Source: Cercospora beticola (Eukaryota; Ascomycota; Dothideomycetes; Mycosphaerellales; Mycosphaerellaceae). From it: a stretch of 64,000 bases of DNA. The DNA lies in assembly GCF_033473495.1 (NCBI RefSeq), contig NC_088935.1, forward strand, positions 3,534,001-3,598,000, read 5' to 3'. The notes below the pieces were generated by a model that was not told the origin of the DNA, did not search any database, and was given only the letters and a program-made list of their open reading frames with translations. The translations under genes and the position numbers were made by a program. This document shows, one piece after another, positions 11,469-20,057 of this stretch (within the stretch, counting starts at the first letter, position 1; every line of letters starts with the position of its first letter).

Positions 11469-14432
11469 ATGCGCAGCATGGAGAGAGGAGCGTCGCCGAC
11501 GCCTTCCAGCTGCCACAGCTCACAGGACCTCGGGCGCTATCGAAAATCATCCTCAACAGCCTCCTATCGATTGTTCCCCCAAGTCGAGCCGACTCCGCCC
11601 GCCTCTCCCGTCCATCCCGCTCACCTGCAAAGGGCGGGCTTGCACAAAGCTTTCTCCTACCGACGCCGTCGATCATCATCTCTCGATAATGCCTCCAGAG
11701 ACTCGGCCTGCTCCTCCACCACCACAGGCACCCAGTCTGTGCCCACGCCTCCGCCGACACTCTCGACGAGGGACTGCCGGAAGGTCAGTTTGCCGGAGAT
11801 CCGACCTTTGCAAACAGTTGTCGAGCTGGACAGCGCTGCCGCCGAGCCTTCACCCCAACTTTTCGATAGTGCTGCCGTCCGTGCACACGACCTGAGGGAC
11901 GACCACGTCCACATTCGTCCTGCTAGTGCTCAAGGGGGATCCTTAACTGCGCGCTCTTCTGAACGTGCGCCAATTATTGGCAACGCACGTCATGAAGATC
12001 GAGGAATAGCTCATCCTGCTCGCGAAGCATCCCATTCTCAAGCTGCTGCGCTGGGAGGCTTTCACTTGCAAACACCAGCCAGCACCATCAAACCAAAGCG
12101 CTCCAAGCCCAATCTCCGCATCAAGGTCGTGGGAAAGAAGCCTGACGACGCCTCGCCTTCGCCACCTGTCAGAGCACTTGCGCAAGCACGCGACGAGCCG
12201 GATCAACCCGAGGTGTTACTTGGAACCACAGGCTCAGGTCCTGATTCAGCGCGACTCGCGAGTCGACCGACGACATCTGCGTCGCACCAACAGTCATTGG
12301 GAGACTCACGGCCTAGTGTGACGGCGCACGAACTGACGAACGCACCCAAGGCCGCTACCGGCCGCCATTCACGGAAACTCTGGCCCAGGACCCTCTCCAA
12401 AGAAGGGCTTTCGTCGCATGCTCCGCAACCGCATCGCGCGGAATGCGATTCTTCAGATCGTCCAGTCCGCCCAAGCACAGCGGGAGCTCCAAGCAGGTCA
12501 CCTCCTCCGGCTCCAGGGCCTATGCCCGCGGGTTTGGTGGGGAAATCAGCTATGCACCGTCCGTCTGACGCGACGCAGTCTAACAGACAGAGTCGTCTTC
12601 CAGCAAGACTCAGATCGTTCAGGAGCGTGGAGCAACTCACAAGCGGAGATGGCCCAGCAATGTCAGCCACCTTTGGAAACACCGCCGTTGCTCCTGGTCA
12701 CACGACGGCTGCCGCACAACGAGTTGCGAGTCCCACTCTAGATGTCGGCCGATTCCCTGAACGGATATCTTCAATGGACTACCGTGGGCATAATGGTAAC
12801 CACACTGTATCACACCAGCAGGAAGCTCATGGAGATGTCCAAAATGCGTCGCGATCCTCGTTGATGAGGCCAGAAGCAAGCACTGCGCTTGCAATTGCCA
12901 GAGCCAATGTTGCTGCCTTGCGAAAGTCAATCATGGAAAGTCCTGGACTCTTCTCAGGAAGCCAAAGCCAACCGGCAGCTTCAGACTCCGGATCGCTTTC
13001 TCGTTCCTTCACGCCCGACGCGCTATCACGATTGGCTCCTTCAGACGATAACGATCCCGTAACAATACTGAAAGACATGACTCAACAATGCGATGCGCTG
13101 CATGCACGCTACGCCAGTTTGCGAGCTGAGCGCCAAAAGTTATCCAGTGGGATCATAGAGAAGATGCAACAAGCCACGAACCAAGAAGCGATGAGCGCCC
13201 TTCTCAATGAGCAACTGTCGCTCGCTGCCATCAGTTCGTCAATGGACATATGCTTCGCGAAGCTAAAGTCGCTGGAGTGCCGGAAAGAGGACGCCATCGC
13301 TGCGCTCATTGCACAAACTACGGAAGCTAGGAAATCGCCGTCGGACAACATTGCTGCAATTATCGCATCAATGTCTCCCGGATCCCGCAAATCCTCGCTC
13401 ACTCGCTCGGCTGAGACTGACAGTCGATATGCGTACAGCTCCCGCTCGTCGCCGGAGCCCAGAGACCGTGACTCCCACACATCTACTCAGTCAACGCTGC
13501 CAACTACTGTCTCGGCAAGTAGTGAAACAGCGAGTATGGAGTACAGGCTATCGTTCACCCCTTCCTTGCGCTTCGACGCCGCATTGCAGTTAGATTTTCT
13601 TGCCCCGGAAACCATCCCAGAAGCTGTGGAAAGCCCAGTGGCGCGCACGGTTGAACAGCAAGCCACCGTGAGGCCTCGCGACCAAGCCAGTGATGGCATG
13701 ATCCTGTCGCCCACTCGATTCGTCAGACCGCAAGCCTCTAGCAGCCCACAGGTTGGCGCGCAAGAGGACTCGTCGAAGCTCGATGTGGACGAAGAGCAGT
13801 CTGAGGCGATCTCACAAGACGACGACGACGATGACTCCGACGATAGCTCTTTCAAGCATTCAGAGCGGGTGCCTGGCTCGAAAGCAGCGAAATTTCTCGG
13901 ATTGCTGAACAAGGATGGCAAACCCTCTCCAGCAGTGCCGATGCCTCGTGAGCTTGCGCACTTGGCCAGTGTACCAAATGCTACTTACGAAACTCACACG
14001 CAAACGCCGCTGTCTAGCAAAGCAGCGTCCATCTCTCTGGCCACCCCTATGGAATCGGCCGATCCGCTGGCTATGCAGGACTTTTCAGCACAACTGGAGA
14101 ACTTTCCAAAGCCTTCGGAACTCAGTGCGCGGGTCCGCTCACGGGCACCGAAAGATTTATTAATTCCTAACCCGCTCGCTCTCAATCCGCCAACACCAAT
14201 GGCGGAGACTTTTCCCGACAGCTTTGACAGACACGACGACTTTGTGCGTCCGCCCAGACGGGATTCAGCAATGCCCGCTAGTCACAAAATTGTTAAGAGA
14301 ACTATGACGCAAGGCTCTACACGGACAACACACACGATCCAGGTGTATCTTGGACAGGATGACCTTGAGCTCTTTGATCTGTACCGGAGGGGTTCAGAAG
14401 GTCTTATTACTGAGCCAGTACCGGTCTCATGA
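11469..14432 (+). CDS. large Ser/Pro-rich disordered protein with a central coiled coil, function unknown
   Basis: An uninterrupted 987-aa ORF; a second in-frame ATG is at 11478. The first 520 residues are low-complexity, rich in Ser, Pro, Ala and basic residues, as in intrinsically disordered scaffold proteins. Residues about 534-617 (from ILKDMTQQCDALHARYASL to KEDAIAALIAQ) are heptad-like and probably form a coiled coil. A short acidic run (DDDDDDSDDSS) follows near residue 780. The C-terminus (VKRTMTQGSTRTTHTIQVY) looks more ordered than the rest and may be the functional core. I do not recognise the family. The many SP/TP sites would suit phosphorylation. No TM or signal peptide is seen. 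Confidence 0.72.
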   Translation: MRSMERGASPTPSSCHSSQDLGRYRKSSSTASYRLFPQVEPTPPASPVHPAHLQRAGLHKAFSYRRRRSSSLDNASRDSACSSTTTGTQSVPTPPPTLSTRDCRKVSLPEIRPLQTVVELDSAAAEPSPQLFDSAAVRAHDLRDDHVHIRPASAQGGSLTARSSERAPIIGNARHEDRGIAHPAREASHSQAAALGGFHLQTPASTIKPKRSKPNLRIKVVGKKPDDASPSPPVRALAQARDEPDQPEVLLGTTGSGPDSARLASRPTTSASHQQSLGDSRPSVTAHELTNAPKAATGRHSRKLWPRTLSKEGLSSHAPQPHRAECDSSDRPVRPSTAGAPSRSPPPAPGPMPAGLVGKSAMHRPSDATQSNRQSRLPARLRSFRSVEQLTSGDGPAMSATFGNTAVAPGHTTAAAQRVASPTLDVGRFPERISSMDYRGHNGNHTVSHQQEAHGDVQNASRSSLMRPEASTALAIARANVAALRKSIMESPGLFSGSQSQPAASDSGSLSRSFTPDALSRLAPSDDNDPVTILKDMTQQCDALHARYASLRAERQKLSSGIIEKMQQATNQEAMSALLNEQLSLAAISSSMDICFAKLKSLECRKEDAIAALIAQTTEARKSPSDNIAAIIASMSPGSRKSSLTRSAETDSRYAYSSRSSPEPRDRDSHTSTQSTLPTTVSASSETASMEYRLSFTPSLRFDAALQLDFLAPETIPEAVESPVARTVEQQATVRPRDQASDGMILSPTRFVRPQASSSPQVGAQEDSSKLDVDEEQSEAISQDDDDDDSDDSSFKHSERVPGSKAAKFLGLLNKDGKPSPAVPMPRELAHLASVPNATYETHTQTPLSSKAASISLATPMESADPLAMQDFSAQLENFPKPSELSARVRSRAPKDLLIPNPLALNPPTPMAETFPDSFDRHDDFVRPPRRDSAMPASHKIVKRTMTQGSTRTTHTIQVYLGQDDLELFDLYRRGSEGLITEPVPVS

Positions 14433-14762
14433 CGTGGTACTCATGTGTGGTGAAGACAGGACTGCTGGATCGGTCTGTCTTCTGAAATCAATGGGAAGCA
14501 CACAAGCCCTGCGGGTATCATGAGAAACGAAGGAAATGATCGCATTGATGGGAGGAGATCCCGATCATTAAGAGTAATCTTTACGCTCAAATCTCGAGCA
14601 CGGCGATCTAGAGACAGAGCCTATCTAGTGGAATTTGTCGTGTACGCACGACTTATCGTATCCCATCATCGTGACTTGAGCACGGGAAATTACCCGCTCA
14701 CGAGCAAAATAGATCAGCATAGCATTTCAATGAACTAAAACGCGCGATAGAAAGCGCTACAA
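14433..14762. other. convergent 3' region, 330 bp
   Basis: Lies between the stop codons of two convergent genes and is AT-richer than the flanks. Nothing beyond 3' UTR sequence was seen. Confidence 0.5.
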
Positions 14763-15851
14763 TCACCCATGCTCGCTCATACCAGTCAGCCGGAGAACCC
14801 TCCCCACCGCCTTCACACCCTGCCGCAGACTGCCTTCATGCCCTGTGCCTTTCTTTCGTCCAATTGACTTTTCGATCGGGCCAGCTTTGGGCGGCCATTC
14901 GCCATCGTCCTTCCAACCTTGTACCAAGGCGTGAATCAATGTCAGCAGATTAATAGGCACCGACGGCGTTCGCGATTGTAGTATGATCTTGTTGTAGATC
15001 TCCGGGTACATATCTGTTCTTATTCGTCTCCGCACTGGGTGATTGGGTAGGAGTGGCGGTGCAATAGGGACGAGCACGTCCAGAGGTATTGCTGAGGCGC
15101 TGGGAGCAGGTACAGCGGCCTCTGGAGTCGCTGAGGGAGAGGATCCTGGAGTGGAGCCCTCGGGTTCCGCTACGGAAGATGTGGAAGTTCGCGGACTTGA
15201 TGCATCTGTGCCGGATGCTGAGCTCGTTTCGACGGCTTCTCCTTCGGGCTGAGTAGTGGAATCCGCGGTGGCGGCATGACCTTGTAGCATGCGTACTTCC
15301 CTCGCTCCACGAGCACAACACCATACGTCTCTTCTCCGTGTCCAATGTGCGAGGCCGTCGTTCCATTCCATTTCTTCTTGTAATGCCTGATGCCGCTTTC
15401 GTTTCCGCGCCAGCCGGCGGTCGTTGAGCTGCGTGCCTACGCTGTCCGGGCCGTCGAATTTGTACACGCTCTCTTTGCTCGTGGTCGCCTTGCGTGGTGT
15501 CGATGTATTCGGCGTTTGGCCCTCAGCTTCTGCGTCGGAGGCGTCAGAGACATCGCGTTCTCTCCATTCGCTTGGATCGAAGTCAAGACCCAATGCCTCG
15601 CCTACAACGCCATTTGTGCGTTCGAGTGTCGCGGGCGTGTGGAACCTGAAGCCCGCGATCCGATCTTCGACTTCTTGCGTGGCTGTCGCCGTCTCCGTCT
15701 CGCCCCGGCCACTCGACTTCCATGCCGGCAGCGGTGGATATGCCCAGTCGTCCTTGATCTTGTCTCGCAGTATGCGGCGGGCTTCGCGCAGTTCGGCTTG
15801 CTGCTCAGCGTTCCGGTGGTGCGAGCCCGGCAGGTTCAGGTGGAGCGTCAT
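14763..15851 (-). CDS. DUF4050 / Gag1-like clamp domain protein
   Basis: Single-exon ORF of 362 aa starting at ATG 15851. The N-terminal part is charged and helical (NAEQQAELREARRILRDKI) and followed by WAYPPLPAW. The conserved parts are the basic segment RRLARKRKRHQALQEEMEWN with HWTRRRDVWCCARGA, and the C-terminal block MYPEIYNKIILQSRTPSVPI plus LLTLIHALVQGWKDDGEWPP. A variable Ser/Thr/Pro-rich linker separates them. This pattern matches my memory of the fungal DUF4050 family, later named the Gag1-like clamp domain after a fission-yeast protein that dampens TORC1. Family assignment is from memory and the role is inference. Confidence 0.65.
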   Translation of the reverse strand: MTLHLNLPGSHHRNAEQQAELREARRILRDKIKDDWAYPPLPAWKSSGRGETETATATQEVEDRIAGFRFHTPATLERTNGVVGEALGLDFDPSEWRERDVSDASDAEAEGQTPNTSTPRKATTSKESVYKFDGPDSVGTQLNDRRLARKRKRHQALQEEMEWNDGLAHWTRRRDVWCCARGAREVRMLQGHAATADSTTQPEGEAVETSSASGTDASSPRTSTSSVAEPEGSTPGSSPSATPEAAVPAPSASAIPLDVLVPIAPPLLPNHPVRRRIRTDMYPEIYNKIILQSRTPSVPINLLTLIHALVQGWKDDGEWPPKAGPIEKSIGRKKGTGHEGSLRQGVKAVGRVLRLTGMSEHG

Positions 15852-16537
15852 GTTCAGCCGTCCGCCTCGCGTGCTCAGTAATGTCTTGCCTCAATCTTCC
15901 GCCCAGCAGCAGTACAACACCACCGCCGCCTCCGCCTCGTGCGCCGTTGTGGGTAGAACTGGGACGGCGGAGAAACAAGTAAGAAGGCGGGAGCGAAGTG
16001 GCCCGCGCGCGCACTGTGTGTGAATATGGTTTCTGGTGATCCTGGAACAGGCCAGCCGGTCTCGCCTCCGCTCGTGTGTTTGCTATCGTTTGACCGCCGC
16101 CGCCGCCGTCGCTACAGTCAAATAGCAAAATATCAGAGTCCACACGACCTACCCTGACAGTTATGCAAACTATTGTCGCTCGTGCCTGCTGTGGCCGTAT
16201 TGACGATCGCTCTTCAGGTGAATGGCGTACGTCATGCACGACGGTAGGACATGTTATGCTTTGCATCTGCGTTTTGAGATCGATCGGAAGTGGGACGCAG
16301 CGGGGGCAAGGGAAGGCATGGGACTTGGCCGGAGCACTCCGCGACATGGGTGAATTTCTGACATTAGATGGTCAACAATTTATTTTTTGAAACAATAATG
16401 AACTTTTGGCACAAGGCAAATACAAAAATGTCACAACACAATGCAGCAGCTCCATGACTTTCATACCTTCCAATCTACTCATGAAATACCACCCGATTAA
16501 ACATATCGCTTCACTTCCTCATGACACCGTGCTGGCC
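15852..16537. other. intergenic, 686 bp
   Basis: Promoter and 5' UTR of the DUF4050 gene, then the 3' flank of the next minus-strand gene. There are short GCC-repeat tracts (accgccgccgccgccgtcg near 16092). No gene is supported here. Confidence 0.5.
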
Positions 16538-17134
16538 TCACATCAGCTCGCAGATAGCAGACGCAGTCGACTCCGACTTCGACTTCGCCGCCTGCTTTCG
16601 CTTTCTCGGTGCAAAGACACCAGCCTCAGGATCAAGATCCTGCAGTTCAATGTCCTCAACATAGTGCGGAGCTCTGTCTTGTGGGCCGTACCGCTTGATA
16701 GATGTCCGATCGCCATTGACGCAAGGCTGTACGGCTGTCAATTCTGTTCTCTCGTACTTGACGCTGTTCTGAATGAGCTCATGCATTGCAGCGTTCGCTT
16801 CGCGGTCAAGGGCTTCATTTATCACGAAATCGAAGGAGTTGACTCTGGTGAGTTCTTCTGTGATGATGAGGTCTTCTTCTTCTTCTTCTTCTTCCTCCTG
16901 CTGCTTGTCAGTGTTGGCTTGGTGATCTGTGGTGTCGTCAGTTCTGGAGACCTGCTCCGTGGGCGAACGTAGCCCAACTTCTTCGAAGCCCATCAAATAC
17001 GCTGTTGAAGCGATTCGTACCGGCTTCTGGGGAGGGTGTGCTGTTGTTACTTGCTCTGGAGTGGGAGCATCCTGATCGAGCCACCATTTGGTGCTGCGAG
17101 GCTCTGCATCTCGTTTGAAGGTGGGTTGAGCCAT
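16538..17134 (-). CDS. small acidic hypothetical protein
   Basis: ORF of 198 aa from ATG 17134 (MAQPTFKRD). The open frame extends further upstream but without an ATG. It contains KWWLDQDAPTPEQV near the N-terminus, a run of Glu (EEEEEEEEE) encoded by a GAA/GAG tract at about 16875-16905, then a more ordered segment (VNSFDFVINEALDREANAAM) and a basic tail with a possible nuclear signal (PRKRKQAAKSK). I do not recognise the family. The segment ALDREANAAMHELIQNSVKY could form an amphipathic helix. It is probably expressed, since the frame is long and has protein-like composition, but no domain supports a function. Confidence 0.55.
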   Translation of the reverse strand: MAQPTFKRDAEPRSTKWWLDQDAPTPEQVTTAHPPQKPVRIASTAYLMGFEEVGLRSPTEQVSRTDDTTDHQANTDKQQEEEEEEEEDLIITEELTRVNSFDFVINEALDREANAAMHELIQNSVKYERTELTAVQPCVNGDRTSIKRYGPQDRAPHYVEDIELQDLDPEAGVFAPRKRKQAAKSKSESTASAICELM

Positions 17135-17484
17135 GTTCTGCGCTTGCGAAGCTCTACGGACGTGCAGAGGGAAAATCTGATGTTGATATGCGCAAGCTTG
17201 CTCATGGCACTTCTTAGTCTGAGGTACCCATTGTTTAGCGTGAGAAGGGCAACTCTTTGTGAGCAAGTCTATGAAGACAAAGCGTCCCAGCGGGCGCTTT
17301 GTGCTCCTCTTGCTCCCGGTAAAGGTACATTGTTCATTAGTGAATAGTGAAGGACGATCGCTTTAGTGAATACGCACGATACGAAAGCCGATCACCGTAT
17401 GCCAACCATGTACACCGCCATCTACCCAATTCAATGTACAGATTCTTCGTATCGTCGACACGGCGTGCATTGCCTGGCTTTCCC
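17135..17484. other. intergenic, 350 bp
   Basis: Promoter of the small acidic protein gene plus the 3' flank of the Utp12-domain gene; both read leftward. No special structure seen. Confidence 0.5.
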
Positions 17485-18885
17485 TCATTTCTTGCGATGC
17501 AGGGTTTGTGGCTTCGCCTGCTTCACATCTTCCTCCTCGCTATCACCCTCCCCAGAGCTTTCCTCGAGTTCCTCCGAGGAAGCATCGCTCTGTGCTGCCT
17601 CATCGTCCGACTGATCGTCACTGTCCCCTTCTTCTGCCTCAATGTCAACAAGTCCGCCGTAGCGCTCGTCGTCCTCATCAGCTGATGAGTCGTCCTCGAA
17701 ACCATTTATGAAACCATTGGGCAGATCCTCATCGCCATCTGAGCCCATCGTTCTTTCGTTGTCATCGAGAAATGACGTCTTCTTCCGGTGCGCTTGTCGT
17801 GATGCATTTGGCCCAGTATCCTCGTCATCGCTGGACCAAGCCGTATCTTGTCCTTCGATGTACAACACATCCTGCTCATTTGCCCCGTCATGTGCATGAG
17901 CCGCACGAGACTGCGCTTGCATGTTCCTTCTGGCTTCCAGCTGTGCGCTCAAAAGGTCGAGCTTTCCTTTGAGGTGGAGAAGAGGCTGCAGTCCATTGGC
18001 ACGCTCTCTAGTGACCCGAGCCAAGGCCTTCAATTTCTTCATCAGCTCGGGCTGGTTTGCAAGATAACCGCCATGTGTGACGAGCGACCATTGAATCCAT
18101 ATCATCAGCCGCCCCGCTCGTCCTGGCCTCTGGTGTATCCGTTCTGCTATTCGTTGTAAAAGTGTGGCGATCTGAGGTGACTGCTGACGCTGGATGGTGG
18201 CACGGATTGCGTTGACCTCTGTCATGGCGAAGCAGCTTTCGAGTAGGTCCTTGTCGTTGGTCTTGAGCGCTTGCGTCAGTACCGTACCAAGTGACCCGGC
18301 GGTGGGTGGCTGCACGAGCTGTCGACCCTCTGTAGGCACCAGACTGTTGGAGGTTGCGTTCTCGTTACGCAGAGCCTTCTGCACGTCAATGGCCGCAGGA
18401 TGGCGTGTCTGGAGCATGTCTCCAAAGGTGGGCTCATCCGCAGGCGCTGCATCGGCCATGTCCTGGTCGTCGTGGGGGTCCTCCTCTCCACCGGCTGCTG
18501 CATCACCATTGGCAAGTTCTCTCGAGCGTGTCTCTCTCGCAAGCTCGTCATCCGCATCCTCCTCGAGATCACTCGACTCCTCCCCACTCGATATGGAAAT
18601 TACGTCGTCATGCTTGCTGTCGGCGGCGTCATGAATGTCTGCGTCTGATGTATCGTTTGCGGCTCCGGCATGCGACTCGTCGACGCGGTGTGCGGCCGGT
18701 TTGGCAACGCCATTGGTTAGCTGGGCACCCAGCTTGCGGCCAGCTCTGGCATTCTCGTCGACCAGCGCTTGGAGCCCGGAAGCTGCAGGACGGTGAGACG
18801 ACTTCAATCTCTTTGCCGCTGGCGGTGGGGAAGCAGATCGAGGCGCTGCTGGCCGTGAGCGGGGTCGTTTGGTGGCAGCACTCAT
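17485..18885 (-). CDS. Utp12-domain protein, Utp5/WDR43-like small-subunit processome factor
   Basis: Single-exon ORF of 466 aa from ATG 18885. The N-terminus is basic (KRPRSRPAAPRSASPPPAAK) and could be a nucleolar signal; an acidic disordered region follows. Residues about 200-330 form the Utp12 domain: LGTVLTQALKTNDKDLLESC, TIQRQQSPQIATLLQRIAER, RLMIWIQWSLVTHGGYL, LKGKLDLLSAQLEAR. The tail is very acidic (DEDDERYGGLVDIEAEEGDS) and ends KPQTLHRKK. Utp12 domains occur at the C-terminus of t-UTP/UTP-B subunits, such as Utp5, that assemble on pre-18S rRNA. Unlike yeast Utp5, no N-terminal WD40 propeller is present, so this may be a shortened fungal form. It is divergent from BDF1. Confidence 0.78.
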   Translation of the reverse strand: MSAATKRPRSRPAAPRSASPPPAAKRLKSSHRPAASGLQALVDENARAGRKLGAQLTNGVAKPAAHRVDESHAGAANDTSDADIHDAADSKHDDVISISSGEESSDLEEDADDELARETRSRELANGDAAAGGEEDPHDDQDMADAAPADEPTFGDMLQTRHPAAIDVQKALRNENATSNSLVPTEGRQLVQPPTAGSLGTVLTQALKTNDKDLLESCFAMTEVNAIRATIQRQQSPQIATLLQRIAERIHQRPGRAGRLMIWIQWSLVTHGGYLANQPELMKKLKALARVTRERANGLQPLLHLKGKLDLLSAQLEARRNMQAQSRAAHAHDGANEQDVLYIEGQDTAWSSDDEDTGPNASRQAHRKKTSFLDDNERTMGSDGDEDLPNGFINGFEDDSSADEDDERYGGLVDIEAEEGDSDDQSDDEAAQSDASSEELEESSGEGDSEEEDVKQAKPQTLHRKK

Positions 18886-20057
18886 GACAGCGACATGTCC
18901 GTGGTCGATGGGGCGGAGGTTGAGCTAGGTGGTCGCGTCGACAAGCACTGCTTTCTCGTGCAGGTCGGTAGATTTTTTTGGCCTGATCGGGATGGAGAAT
19001 CTTGGCGCCGGAGCAAAGCACAAGCGAATGCAGAGCGGCGAAAATCATGGGTCCAGGTCCATCCTACCACGCATCATGCCCGCCGTCATCTTGCGACACA
19101 CCGTCCACTACCGCCCAGCACGCTGCGACGGCCATGTCAATGCTGTCCTCTCCGCCACCGCCGGCTGCCTCGTCCACGACGGACCACGGCGGCAGCATGC
19201 GCATGATGGAACGGGCAGCGAGCATCAGGGGCTGCCTCGCAGGCCAATTACCGAGCAAGCAGCGCCTTGCGTTGCAGTCGCAGTTGCAGTGCGGTGAGCA
19301 GGAGAGAGAGTGAGGGAATATCGCGTCGACGAGGCTCTCTCATCTCATCTCCTGCTCACCACCGCACCGCTGCCCGCCACTCTCGCCGCCCAGCTACTTC
19401 CTCCGTCGCCGCCTACAACAGGCTGCTGCCACCGGTGGCCCCCGCAGCCTCGATCCGAGCAACCCAACCCAACCCAGCCACAGCAATTTGGCCTGCAGGC
19501 ATTCCTGCAGTCGCGCTAGTCGACGACACGTTGCATAACACCACGCACAACTTTCCACCAGACTTCACACGTTCCACTCGTCAGCAACAACCTGCGCCTT
19601 GCCAGCGTGGCCGTCGTCGCCCGGCTGTCGCCCCACGGAACACGCCTGCTCACTCAGCCTTGGGTCGCTGTTACCTTTCCAGAACGCGCGACCAATCACT
19701 GCACGTTTCTCGGCACGCGGCCCGAGCCTAGCGGGGTCGTGCTCGACACTCTTCTATTTCTTCTAATCGACTTGATCAACTTTCGAAGTTCCGCTGGCGT
19801 CACAGAGCCTCAATTCTCGACTTTTCAAAGAGCAAACATCAACTGCATCAAAGGCCGCCCGTCGCCACCACACCCGACCTCTCCTTTCTTTGGCCATCAC
19901 GTGCGCGCCTTGTTTCCCCTGCTCGTCGCCATTGCGCCATCTGCGATCGCACGCGACTTGGCTACTATAAAGTCGCGTCCCGCACACTCTTTGCTGCAGA
20001 GCGCGATATCACGTGCAGCAACTTGCTGCACTTCCTCCATCACCACGTCGCAACAGC
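18886..20057. promoter_or_regulatory. divergent intergenic region, Utp12-domain gene / BDF1
   Basis: 1.17 kb between divergent ATGs. A TATA-like element (TATAAA, 19966-19971) lies 87 bp before the BDF1 ATG. CT-rich blocks occur at about 19330-19400. The ORFs here have no recognisable protein features. Confidence 0.55.

Noticed and set aside
12203..12682. 159-codon minus-strand frame
   Set aside because: Antisense to the 987-aa low-complexity protein gene.
16870..16910. GAA/CTT trinucleotide tract as a microsatellite
   Set aside because: Explained as the poly-Glu run of the small acidic protein; not a separate repeat element.
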